DNA of 7,539 nucleotides, taken from an uncultured bacterium (GTDB lineage Bacteria; Bacteroidota; Bacteroidia; Sphingobacteriales; Sphingobacteriaceae). Made by a program: the position numbers and the translations under genes. The stretch's first letter is position 1; each line of letters starts with the position of its first letter. The DNA lies in contig CAJBVG010000020.1 in the NCBI GenBank assembly GCA_903958995.1, positions 1 to 7,539 on the forward strand, read 5' to 3'. Shown piece after piece: positions 1 through 6,530 of this stretch. The notes beneath the pieces are model-generated. The model ran no database searches, was not told the DNA's origin, and saw only the letters and a program-made list of their open reading frames with translations.

Positions 1-1307
1 ACCACTTTCACTGCTGTTCCGTTTTTCAATTTCTTAGAAATAGATAAGTAAGGTGCTGTTACAACTTCTTGTCCTTCGGTTAAGCCCGAAAGTATTTGAA
101 TATACTGATCATCTTGAATACCTGTTTTTACCAATTGCATTTTAACTTTGCCTTTTTCTACAACAAATACGTATTCGAAAATTTCTGAGCTTTTTTCTGT
201 TTTTGCTTTTGCAGCAGATTCTTCTTTCTTATCATCCTTTTTCGTAGAAGCTGCAACAATTGGAGACTTGTTAATACTCGTTGTATCGTCTCTTGTGGTT
301 ACCGCTTGAATTGGGATGGTTAAAATATCTACGATTTTCTCTGTTTGAATATCTACCGTTGCTGATAATCCTGGACGGAAAGGCGATGGTAAGTTTTTAT
401 CTTTTGATAATAAGCTAGCGTATGATTCTGGAAGCACTCTAATTTTAACTGTAAAATTAGTCACTTGGTCGGCACTGCTACCAATTACGTTTGCTGAGTT
501 TGCAATTTCAGTTACTACACCTTTAAATTTTTTATCGATAAAGGCATCTACTTCAATTGTTGCAGTATCTCCTAAACTCAAGCGGTTGATGTCGTTTTCA
601 TTTACATCTACGCTAACTTCCATGCTGTTTAAATTTGCAATACGCAACATTTCTGTACCTGTCATTTGTGATGTACCAACTACACGTTCACCCGATTCTA
701 CATTTAGTTTAGAAACCGTTCCATCTACTGGAGAGAAGATGGTTGTTTTTACTAAATTATCTTGTGCTTCTTTCAATGAAGCTTCAGCACTTTTCACGTT
801 AAATCGTGCTGCTTCAACTTCTGCTTTAGAAACCATGTAATTACTTTTGATTTGTTCAAAATCTGCATCCGATATTACTTTATCATTATGCAATTTTGTA
901 TTACGCTTATAAGCTTGATCGGATTGAATGAAACGAGCTTCAGCATTAGAAAGATTGGCCTTACTATTGTTTACAGCTGCTGTTGCGCGATCGCGATACG
1001 ACTCATAAACATCCGGACGAATCTTCACTAACAATTGACCTTTCTTAACCTTATCCCCTTCTTTCACATATAACCCAATAATCTCGCCAGAAACATCTGG
1101 AGAAATTTTCACTTCAATTTCTGGTTGTATTTTTCCTGAAGCCGAAACGGTTTCAACAATGTTTCGCTTTTCAACTTTCTCAACTGCAACTTGCTCGTCT
1201 TTTGCACCACCGAACCAGCCAGCTTTTTTGCCTATTACTAATACTATAATTAATACAACTACAGCAATTGATAAATAGATGACAATATTTTTATTCTTCT
1301 TTAACAT
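1..1307 (-). CDS. Periplasmic adaptor subunit of an efflux pump, HlyD/MacA family (C-terminus cut by window edge)
   Basis: Membrane-fusion (adaptor) protein that links an inner-membrane pump to an outer-membrane TolC channel across the periplasm. The visible 435 residues are open to the left edge with no stop codon. A single N-terminal membrane anchor lies at about residues 8-26 after a Lys-rich start (MLKKNKN). The first half of the lipoyl-like domain is at about 55-98 (SPDVSGEI, then VKEGDKVKKGQLL), an Ala/Glu/Lys-rich coiled-coil hairpin at about 100-187, the second lipoyl half at about 188-212 (FSPVDGTVSKLNVESGERV), a beta-barrel at about 225-325, and a membrane-proximal domain after about 378. 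A Lys/Glu/Ala-rich stretch at about 352-375 interrupts the last part. The tolC-like gene sits 27 bases upstream on the same strand, so the two are almost certainly co-transcribed. In Bacteroidota this order is usually followed by MacB-like ABC ATPase/permease genes, which would lie outside the window; an RND pump is the alternative. The start at 1307 has a purine-rich AAGGA ahead of it. Family certain; substrate unknown. Confidence 0.93.
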   Translation of the reverse strand, partial: MLKKNKNIVIYLSIAVVVLIIVLVIGKKAGWFGGAKDEQVAVEKVEKRNIVETVSASGKIQPEIEVKISPDVSGEIIGLYVKEGDKVKKGQLLVKIRPDVYESYRDRATAAVNNSKANLSNAEARFIQSDQAYKRNTKLHNDKVISDADFEQIKSNYMVSKAEVEAARFNVKSAEASLKEAQDNLVKTTIFSPVDGTVSKLNVESGERVVGTSQMTGTEMLRIANLNSMEVSVDVNENDINRLSLGDTATIEVDAFIDKKFKGVVTEIANSANVIGSSADQVTNFTVKIRVLPESYASLLSKDKNLPSPFRPGLSATVDIQTEKIVDILTIPIQAVTTRDDTTSINKSPIVAASTKKDDKKEESAAKAKTEKSSEIFEYVFVVEKGKVKMQLVKTGIQDDQYIQILSGLTEGQEVVTAPYLSISKKLKNGTAVKV

Positions 1308-1310
1308 GAT

Positions 1311-1318
1311 CTTTCCTT
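1311..1318 (-). promoter_or_regulatory. Possible Shine-Dalgarno sequence of the adaptor gene
   Basis: The coding strand reads AAGGAAAG followed by ATC and the ATG, placing AAGGA about six bases before the start. It is the only start in the window with such a purine-rich match; the other genes have A-rich leaders, as is usual in Bacteroidota. It may matter here because this is an internal operon gene only 27 bases after the upstream stop. In this phylum the match may also be chance. Confidence 0.35.
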
Positions 1319-1334
1319 AATTAATTCGAATTTA

Positions 1335-2651
1335 TTAAAAAGTAAGCGGTTTACCATTATAAAAGTCGAGAAGTTTTGCCCTTAAAATCAATTCGTATTT
1401 CGCTTGAATTAAATCAGCATCCGATTTAGCCACATTATTCTTCGATAAGCCATAATCTACCGAATTCAACAATCCCACATCAAATCGTTGTTGCGAATAC
1501 TTGAACGCTTCTTTTAACGATTGATTACTGCGTTGAGTTGATTCGTATTTCATCTTAGCTCCTCTTAAATCAGCAATAGCTTGTTGTATGTTTTTACTCA
1601 AGGTTAACTTCGATTGCTGGCGATTAATGTCTGCACTCGTTAAAGCAATGCTAGCACGCTTTACATTGTTTCTAGCACTAAAGCCATTAAAAATTGGAAC
1701 CGACAATTGGAAAGAAACGAATTTTGAAAAGTTATTGTTGATTTGGTTGTTGAATGACGAAGGATTTACATCGGCATAATCAGAACCTAAACCAGCTCCT
1801 AAATTTAAACGTGGATATAAATTTCCTTTGGCCGCTGCCAAGTTGAATTTTGCAGCATTGTATTTATACTCTAAAATCTTCACGTCAGGCAAAGTAGATT
1901 CAGCAGTACTGTACACATCTTTTAAATTCGAAAAAGTATTTGCGGTTAAGTATTGTTCAACATTCTTCGGACGAACAACTTCAAAGCCTTCACCAGGGTC
2001 GCGGTCTAATAATTGAATTAAATCTAGCTTTGCAATGTCTAAGTTATTTTGTGCTGTAGTTACATTTAATTCGTCGGTAGCTACTTGCGATTTAATGTTC
2101 AAAACATCACCCTGCGTAGCATTTCCTACTGCAGCATTTTTCTCCGAACGATCTAATTGTGATTTTGTAACATCTAATTGCTCCTTAGCTACACGCACTA
2201 AATCTTGAGTGTATAATACATTCATGTATGCATTAATTACAAACAAAGCGATATCGTTTCTGCTTTTTTCGAGCGTTAACTTCTCAGCTTCTAATGATTC
2301 TTTATCACCTCTGAAAGCATTGATTTTGCTGAATCCATTGAACACAGTTACATTAGTACTTGCATTTAAATTTACCGAGCTTACATTTTGAGAAACATAT
2401 GTATTCGTAAAGGGGTTGATTGCTCTACCAAAAGAATTAGACTGAGATGCAGATGCATTCAAATTTGGATACATCGAAAAACGCGAATCTAATTTGTTTA
2501 TCTCCGCCATGTCAACATTCAACTTCGAGAGCTTAATGTTTAAATTGTTTTCCATCGCATAGCTCACACATTTGTCTAAAGTCCAAACTTGAGCCTTTAC
2601 CGAACCAATGCAAATCAATGCTACTAATACTAAAAGTGATTTTTTCATCAT
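1335..2651 (-). CDS. TolC-family outer-membrane efflux protein (OEP)
   Basis: Outer-membrane channel subunit, expected to form a trimeric barrel plus periplasmic alpha-helical tunnel that docks onto the adaptor encoded just downstream. The 438-residue length is typical. A Sec signal peptide is clear: MMKK, a hydrophobic core (LLVLVALICIGS), then cleavage after VKA at residue 20, leaving mature QVWTLDKCV. The internal duplication of the family is visible: YPNLNAS (61-67) and VFNGFS (103-108) in the first half match YPRLNLG (279-285) and IFNGFS (320-325) in the second. Long helical stretches follow each half (about 112-215 and 328-430). Two consecutive ATG codons begin the gene; either may be used. 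It is the first gene of the efflux operon and is transcribed away from the deacetylase gene, so the 140-base spacer must hold its promoter. A one-mismatch -7 match (TTAATTTG, 2665-2672) is the only candidate I see. Family assignment is secure; the transported substrate cannot be told. Confidence 0.95.
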   Translation of the reverse strand: MMKKSLLVLVALICIGSVKAQVWTLDKCVSYAMENNLNIKLSKLNVDMAEINKLDSRFSMYPNLNASASQSNSFGRAINPFTNTYVSQNVSSVNLNASTNVTVFNGFSKINAFRGDKESLEAEKLTLEKSRNDIALFVINAYMNVLYTQDLVRVAKEQLDVTKSQLDRSEKNAAVGNATQGDVLNIKSQVATDELNVTTAQNNLDIAKLDLIQLLDRDPGEGFEVVRPKNVEQYLTANTFSNLKDVYSTAESTLPDVKILEYKYNAAKFNLAAAKGNLYPRLNLGAGLGSDYADVNPSSFNNQINNNFSKFVSFQLSVPIFNGFSARNNVKRASIALTSADINRQQSKLTLSKNIQQAIADLRGAKMKYESTQRSNQSLKEAFKYSQQRFDVGLLNSVDYGLSKNNVAKSDADLIQAKYELILRAKLLDFYNGKPLTF

Positions 2652-2675
2652 ATATTTTAATAATCAAATTAATCT

Positions 2676-2717
2676 CAATACCCGATACTCGATACACACT
2701 ACCCGATACTCGATTAA
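2676..2717 (+). repeat. Tandem heptamer array, CGATACT type
   Basis: Six consecutive 7-base units: CAATACC, CGATACT, CGATACA, CACTACC, CGATACT and CGATTAA. The array lies between the divergent tolC-like and deacetylase genes, 24 bases before the tolC-like start. The 15-mer CCCGATACTCGATAC (2681-2695) recurs exactly at 5858-5872 and inverted at 5831-5845, so this family occupies two spacers about 3 kb apart. No inverted copy is present in this spacer, so no hairpin is expected. A period of 7 excludes a conserved reading frame. Confidence 0.8.
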
Positions 2718-2730
2718 TGTAAAAATATGT

Positions 2731-2738
2731 TAAATTCG
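2731..2738 (+). promoter_or_regulatory. Candidate -7 element for the deacetylase gene
   Basis: TAAATTCG (followed by C) resembles the Bacteroidota -7 consensus TAnnTTTG with one mismatch and lies 53 bases before the ATG. The same nine bases, TAAATTCGC, occur upstream of the aconitase gene. No convincing TTG-type -33 element is seen at the usual distance, so this is a weak call. Confidence 0.3.
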
Positions 2739-2791
2739 CTATTACAAAACAATGAAACAGCGTTGTTACGTAATATTATCAAAGCGCAAAA

Positions 2792-3415
2792 ATGTACTTC
2801 ATCAAAAATCCCAAGCTTTTAAAGAAAATGTACCCTTCATTGGTATGGGATATTCCATCTGCATCGAAGACTTTATATTTAACCTTTGATGACGGACCAA
2901 TTCCCGAAGTTACTCCTTTTGTTTTGGAAACATTAGCAAAATATAATGCTAAAGCTACATTCTTTTGTATTGGTGATAATGTAAGAAAACACCCCGAAGT
3001 TTATGAGCAAGTAGTAGCTGCAGGCCACAGTTTCGGCAATCATACTTATAACCATTTAAATGGCTGGAGAACAGATACCAAGGAGTATTTACATAATATA
3101 GAGCTATGCACACAGTACACCGATATTTCCTATTTCAGACCACCGTATGGTAGAATTCTCCCCTCTCAAATTAAAGGCATCAAAAAACTATTTCCATCCA
3201 CTCAAATTATAATGTGGGATGTACTTTCTGGAGATTTTGATGAAAGTATAGATGCCGAAAAATGTTTTGAAAATGTGACGACTGCAGCAGAATCTGGCTC
3301 CATCATTGTATTCCACGATAGTATAAAAGCCTACCCACGCTTAAAAGACGCACTCCCTCGCGCACTCGATTTCTGGTCGAAAACCGGTTATACTTTCCAA
3401 TCTATTCAACTTTAA
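2792..3415 (+). CDS. Polysaccharide deacetylase family protein (NodB homology domain, carbohydrate esterase 4)
   Basis: Metal-dependent deacetylase that removes acetyl groups from N-acetylated sugars; members act on peptidoglycan, chitin-like oligomers or exopolysaccharide. The 207 residues are nearly all NodB domain, and all motifs are present: TFDDGP (31-36) with catalytic-base Asp33 and metal-ligand Asp34; GNHTYNH (82-88) giving metal ligands His84 and His88; RPPYG (116-120); WDVLSGDFD (142-150); and IVFHDS (172-177) with His175. It should therefore be active. There is no signal peptide or membrane segment; the N-terminus (MYFIKNPKLLKKMYPSLVWDIP) is a short lead-in to the domain. The protein may be cytoplasmic or exported by a route not visible here. 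It is the first of three plus-strand genes, with spacers of 133 and 78 bases after it and after aconitase, so independent transcription is possible. Substrate cannot be inferred from the sequence. Confidence 0.93.
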   Translation: MYFIKNPKLLKKMYPSLVWDIPSASKTLYLTFDDGPIPEVTPFVLETLAKYNAKATFFCIGDNVRKHPEVYEQVVAAGHSFGNHTYNHLNGWRTDTKEYLHNIELCTQYTDISYFRPPYGRILPSQIKGIKKLFPSTQIIMWDVLSGDFDESIDAEKCFENVTTAAESGSIIVFHDSIKAYPRLKDALPRALDFWSKTGYTFQSIQL

Positions 3416-3422
3416 CCTTCTC

Positions 3423-3450
3423 CAATTAACAGTTACTAGTCACCAGTTAC
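3423..3450 (+). repeat. Tandem heptamer array, CAGTTAC type
   Basis: Four adjacent 7-base units: CAATTAA, CAGTTAC, TAGTCAC and CAGTTAC, possibly fading into CATCTAT. It starts seven bases after the deacetylase stop codon. The differences are mostly C/T and A/G transitions. No inverted partner or U-tract is visible, so it is not an obvious terminator. The remaining spacer to 3548 holds only A/T-rich sequence and the candidate aconitase promoter. Confidence 0.65.
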
Positions 3451-3509
3451 CATCTATACTATTTTAGCTAATTCCTTATTTTCGCTCGAATAATTCCCCG
3501 AAAATTTCC

Positions 3510-3517
3510 TAAATTCG
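3510..3517 (+). promoter_or_regulatory. Candidate -7 element for the aconitase gene
   Basis: TAAATTCG matches TAnnTTTG with one mismatch and lies 31 bases before the ATG, a plausible leader length. It is part of the same TAAATTCGC nonamer found upstream of the deacetylase gene. A TTG-like -33 box at the right spacing is not evident. Confidence 0.35.
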
Positions 3518-3548
3518 CGCATCTTTAACTCGTTAACACATACAAAAA

Positions 3549-5813
3549 ATGGCTTTTGATATCGATATGATTAAAAAGGTTTACGACAACCTTGACGCCA
3601 AAGTAAATGCAGCTCGAACAGTCGTTAATAAACCTTTAACACTTACTGAAAAAATCTTATACGCCCATTTATGGGATGGAAAGGCTACTACAGCTTTCGA
3701 AAGAGGCAAGTCGTACGTAGATTTCGCACCAGACCGTGTAGCGATGCAAGATGCAACAGCACAAATGGCATTATTGCAATTTATGCAAGCAGGTCGCCCT
3801 AAAGTGGCAGTACCTTCAACAGTTCATTGCGATCACTTAATTCAAGCAAAAGAAGGAGCAGATAAAGATTTGGCAACTGCCAATACTCAAAATAAAGAAG
3901 TTTACGATTTCTTATCATCGGTATCTAATAAATATGGATTAGGATTTTGGAAACCAGGTGCAGGTATTATTCACCAAGTGGTTTTAGAAAATTATGCTTT
4001 CCCAGGTGGAATGATGATTGGTACCGACTCTCATACCGTAAACGCAGGTGGTTTAGGTATGGTTGCGATTGGTGTGGGTGGAGCTGATGCTTGCGATGTA
4101 ATGGCAGGCTTAGCTTGGGAATTAAAATTCCCAAAATTAATTGGTGTTAAATTAACTGGTAAATTATCAGGTTGGACATCAGCAAAAGATGTGATTTTAA
4201 AAGTTGCAGGTATCTTAACTGTTAAAGGTGGTACAGGTGCAATTGTTGAATATTTTGGTGAAGGTGCTAACTCACTTTCTTGTACTGGTAAAGGAACTAT
4301 TTGTAACATGGGTGCTGAAATTGGAGCAACAACTTCAATTTTTGGTTACGATGTAAAAATGGCTGATTACTTAAGAGGTACAGATCGTGCAGACGTTGCT
4401 ACTTTAGCTGACGCTGTTGCTCATCACTTAACTGGAGATGCAGAAGTGTATGCTAACCCAGAATTATACTTCGATCAAGTTATTGAAATTAACTTATCGG
4501 AATTAGAACCACATATCAACGGTCCTTTTACTCCAGATTTAGCTTGGCCTTTATCAAAATTTGCTGCTGCAGTTAAAGAAGGCGGATGGCCAGCAAAACT
4601 AGAAGTTGGATTAATTGGTTCATGTACGAACTCTTCTTACGAAGATATTTCTCGTGCAGCTTCTATTGCTCAACAAGCAATCGATAAAGGACTAATTGCA
4701 AAAGCAGAATACACCATTACTCCAGGTTCGGAGCAAGTACGTTACACGGTTGATCGTGATGGCTACTTGAAAATATTCGAACAAATGGGTGGAGTAGTTT
4801 TAGCCAATGCTTGTGGTCCATGTATCGGACAATGGGCTCGTCACGGTGCCGAAAAACAAGAGAAAAATTCTATCATCACTTCGTTCAATAGAAACTTTGC
4901 GAAACGTGCTGATGGGAATCCAAATACACATTCATTTGTAGCGTCACCAGAAATGGTTACGGCGTTCGCTATTGCGGGTGACTTAACGTTTAACCCAATG
5001 ACAGATACCCTTACGAATAACAAAGGGGAGCAAGTTAAATTAGACGAACCTCAAGGAATTGAATTACCAATCAAAGGTTTTGCAGTAGAAGATGCAGGCT
5101 TCCAAGCTCCAGCAGCTGATGGTTCTGCAGTTCAAGTATTGGTTTCTGAAACTTCTGATCGTTTGCAATTATTAGCACCATTCTCTGCTTGGGAAGGTAG
5201 CGATATCAAAGGATTAAAATTATTAATTAAAGCAAAAGGTAAATGTACTACTGACCATATTTCTATGGCTGGACCATGGTTGAAATTCCGTGGACATTTA
5301 GATAATATTTCGAACAACATGTTAATTGGTGCAATCAACTTTTTCAATGAGAAAGCGGATACCGTAAAAAATCAATTATCAGGAGAGTACGGTGCAGTGC
5401 CTGCTACTCAACGTGCATACAAAGCCGCTGGAGTTGGTACAATCGTTGTAGGCGATGAAAACTATGGTGAAGGTTCATCTCGTGAACATGCTGCTATGGA
5501 ACCTCGTCACTTAGGTGTTCGTGCTATCCTTGTAAAATCATTCGCTCGTATTCACGAAACCAACTTGAAAAAACAAGGAATGCTAGCTTTAACATTTGCA
5601 AATAATGCAGACTACGATAAAGTCCAAGAAAATGATCAAATTGATATTGTTGGATTAACATCTTTTGCTCCAGGTGCTTCATTAACCGTTGTGTTAAATC
5701 ATGCTGATGGAACTAAAGATGAATTCAGCGTAAACCATACTTACAACCAACAACAAATTGAGTGGTTTAAAGCAGGTGGAGCGTTGAATATTATTCGTGC
5801 ATCTGTAAAATAA
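3549..5813 (+). CDS. acn: Aconitate hydratase (aconitase), mitochondrial type
   Basis: Converts citrate to isocitrate through cis-aconitate in the TCA cycle, in the cytoplasm, using a [4Fe-4S] cluster. The 754-residue length and sequence fit the mitochondrial-type aconitases common in Bacteroidota rather than the longer AcnA/IRP1 or the rearranged AcnB types. The cluster cysteines are all present: Cys359 in GSCTNSSYEDISRA, and Cys422 and Cys425 in ACGPCIGQW. Other active-site signatures are PSTVHCDHL (89-97), GTDSHT (158-163), KCTTDHISMAGPW (565-577) and the swivel-domain YGEGSSREHAAMEPRHLG (639-656) with the catalytic Ser. The domain order is three cluster-bearing domains (about 1-500), a linker, then the C-terminal swivel domain (about 555-754). 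The start codon is clear: the protein begins at the normal place, MAFDIDMIKKVY. No frameshift or missing residue is seen. A heptamer-repeat hairpin begins directly after its stop codon. Identification is very secure. Confidence 0.98.
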   Translation: MAFDIDMIKKVYDNLDAKVNAARTVVNKPLTLTEKILYAHLWDGKATTAFERGKSYVDFAPDRVAMQDATAQMALLQFMQAGRPKVAVPSTVHCDHLIQAKEGADKDLATANTQNKEVYDFLSSVSNKYGLGFWKPGAGIIHQVVLENYAFPGGMMIGTDSHTVNAGGLGMVAIGVGGADACDVMAGLAWELKFPKLIGVKLTGKLSGWTSAKDVILKVAGILTVKGGTGAIVEYFGEGANSLSCTGKGTICNMGAEIGATTSIFGYDVKMADYLRGTDRADVATLADAVAHHLTGDAEVYANPELYFDQVIEINLSELEPHINGPFTPDLAWPLSKFAAAVKEGGWPAKLEVGLIGSCTNSSYEDISRAASIAQQAIDKGLIAKAEYTITPGSEQVRYTVDRDGYLKIFEQMGGVVLANACGPCIGQWARHGAEKQEKNSIITSFNRNFAKRADGNPNTHSFVASPEMVTAFAIAGDLTFNPMTDTLTNNKGEQVKLDEPQGIELPIKGFAVEDAGFQAPAADGSAVQVLVSETSDRLQLLAPFSAWEGSDIKGLKLLIKAKGKCTTDHISMAGPWLKFRGHLDNISNNMLIGAINFFNEKADTVKNQLSGEYGAVPATQRAYKAAGVGTIVVGDENYGEGSSREHAAMEPRHLGVRAILVKSFARIHETNLKKQGMLALTFANNADYDKVQENDQIDIVGLTSFAPGASLTVVLNHADGTKDEFSVNHTYNQQQIEWFKAGGALNIIRASVK

Positions 5814-5880
5814 AGAGTATCGAGTAGTGAGTATCGAGTATCGGGTTTTTCTCGATTCCCGATACTCGATACCCGATACC
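5814..5880 (+). repeat. Heptamer array in two opposed halves, CGAGTAT / CTCGATA type
   Basis: The array begins on the base after the aconitase stop codon. The left half is a run of 7-base units (AGAGTAT, CGAGTAG, TGAGTAT, CGAGTAT, CGGGTTT). The right half carries the reverse complement in the same register (CCCGATA, CTCGATA, CCCGATA). It is the same family as the array at 2676-2717, sharing the exact 15-mer CCCGATACTCGATAC. It fills nearly the whole 78-base spacer between aconitase and rlmH. Confidence 0.85.
5831..5872. other. Perfect 15-bp stem-loop between aconitase and rlmH
   Basis: The arm GTATCGAGTATCGGG (5831-5845) is the exact reverse complement of CCCGATACTCGATAC (5858-5872), with a 12-base T-rich loop. 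In RNA it would fold strongly 3' of aconitase and 20 bases before the rlmH start. It could stabilise the aconitase mRNA 3' end, attenuate read-through into rlmH, or simply result from inverted duplication of the repeat. It lacks an immediate U-run, so it is not a standard intrinsic terminator. Confidence 0.8.
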
Positions 5881-5891
5881 AATTTTCTCAA

Positions 5892-6365
5892 ATGAAAATC
5901 ACTCTAATCGCTATCAGCAAAACCACTGAAAAATATTTGCAGGATGGTATTGCTATCTATGAAAATCGTTTGCAACATTATTGCAAATTTCAGCGTGTAG
6001 AAATTCCCGATTTAAAGAATAGTAAAAACTTAAGCTTCGATCAACAAAAGCAAAAAGAAGCTGATTTGATTTTAGCAAAAATTTCCAATACCGATTTTGT
6101 AGTACTCCTTGATGAGAATGGCAAAGAGTTCAACTCTCTTCAATTCAGTAAGGAAATTAGTAAATGGCAAAACCAAAGTATTACACATGTCGTGTTTATT
6201 ATTGGTGGTCCTTATGGCTTTGATCAAAGTGTGTACGATCGCGCAAACCTTAAAATATCCTTATCAAAACTCACCTTCTCACATCAAATGGTGCGATTGT
6301 TTTTCGTTGAACAGTTATACCGTGCATATAGTATTTTAAAGGGAGAACCCTATCATCATCAATAA
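5892..6365 (+). CDS. rlmH: 23S rRNA (pseudouridine1915-N3)-methyltransferase RlmH
   Basis: SPOUT-class methyltransferase that uses S-adenosylmethionine to methylate N3 of pseudouridine 1915 in helix 69 of 23S rRNA, acting on assembled 70S ribosomes in the cytoplasm as a homodimer. The 157 residues match the usual length of about 155. Hallmarks are the N-terminal MKITLIAISK strand, VVLLDENGKEFNS (70-82), the knot glycine loop FIIGGPYGF (102-110), LSKLTFSHQMVRLFFVEQLYRA (124-145) and the conserved C-terminal tail GEPYHHQ (151-157). The start follows an A/T-rich leader without Shine-Dalgarno sequence, 20 bases after the repeat hairpin. It may be read through from aconitase or have its own promoter in the repeat-filled spacer; I see no clear -7 box. 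It converges with the DUF5606 gene. Identification is very secure. Confidence 0.97.
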   Translation: MKITLIAISKTTEKYLQDGIAIYENRLQHYCKFQRVEIPDLKNSKNLSFDQQKQKEADLILAKISNTDFVVLLDENGKEFNSLQFSKEISKWQNQSITHVVFIIGGPYGFDQSVYDRANLKISLSKLTFSHQMVRLFFVEQLYRAYSILKGEPYHHQ

Positions 6366-6370
6366 ATATT

Positions 6371-6398
6371 CTTTGTGCCTCGTGTCTATGCGTTTAAG
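6371..6398 (+). repeat. Weak degenerate heptamer array, CTTTGTG type
   Basis: Starting five bases after the rlmH stop, the sequence can be cut into 7-base blocks CTTTGTG, CCTCGTG, TCTATGC and GTTTAAG. Only the first two are clearly alike, so the call rests mainly on context: all other spacers over 27 bases carry 7-base arrays, and similar CTTTGTG-rich intergenic repeats are, from general familiarity, common in Bacteroidota. It could be chance. Confidence 0.3.
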
Positions 6399-6412
6399 AA
6401 AAGCTGATAAAT

Positions 6413-6438
6413 AAAAAAGCCCCGAATCTCTTCGAGGC
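6413..6438 (-). terminator. Intrinsic terminator of the isomerase-DUF5606 operon
   Basis: On the minus strand the sequence reads GCCTCGAA, loop GAGA, TTCGGGGC, then six T. That gives an 8-bp stem with one G-U pair, a four-base loop and a clean U-run, a textbook rho-independent terminator for transcripts arriving from the right. On the plus strand the same stem has one C-A mismatch and is followed by AATATTTT, so it may also stop rlmH transcripts weakly. It lies 91 bases past the DUF5606 stop codon, beyond the 84-base repeat array. Confidence 0.85.
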
Positions 6439-6446
6439 AATATTTT

Positions 6447-6530
6447 ACGAGCTTACTAGCATACGAACAACGAGCACACTAGCATACTAGCATACGAGCA
6501 CACTAGCACACGAACAACGAGCACACGAAC
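6447..6530 (+). repeat. 84-base mixed 7/8-mer tandem array, TACTAGCA / TACGAAC type
   Basis: Eleven units tile the region without gaps. Seven are 8-mers of the form YACKAGCA or AACGAGCA (for example TACTAGCA, CACTAGCA, TACGAGCA). Four are 7-mers: three YACGAAC and an initial ACGAGCT. A higher-order copy is visible: ACGAACAACGAGCACAC at 6463-6479 recurs exactly at 6510-6526. The last base of the array is the final G (minus strand) of the DUF5606 stop codon TAG. Because the terminator lies further downstream at 6413-6438, the array is transcribed as the 3' untranslated region of that operon. It has no unique spacers and so is not a CRISPR array. Confidence 0.85.

Noticed and set aside
586..840. 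Open frame of 84 codons on the plus strand
   Set aside because: It lies antisense inside the adaptor gene, has no recognisable domain, and the adaptor frame shows continuous family similarity across it.
1588..2391. Three plus-strand open frames of about 60 codons
   Set aside because: All are antisense to the tolC-like gene, whose signal peptide and duplicated motifs show it is the real coding strand.
4031..5347. Three minus-strand open frames inside aconitase
   Set aside because: They are antisense shadows of a gene with every expected active-site motif.
5831..5872. Intrinsic terminator after aconitase
   Set aside because: The stem is strong, but no U-run follows on either strand directly; the nearest TTTT on the plus strand is about ten bases away. 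I kept it as a stem-loop of unknown role.
5694..5891. Minus-strand frame of 65 codons spanning the aconitase end and the spacer
   Set aside because: It translates the heptamer array into Tyr-Ser/Thr-Arg repeats and then antisense aconitase; no independent coding signal.
6109..6339. Plus-strand frame of 76 codons
   Set aside because: It lies within rlmH in another frame and has no family resemblance.
6447..6530. CRISPR array
   Set aside because: Units are 7-8 bases with no unique spacers, and no cas gene is in the window.
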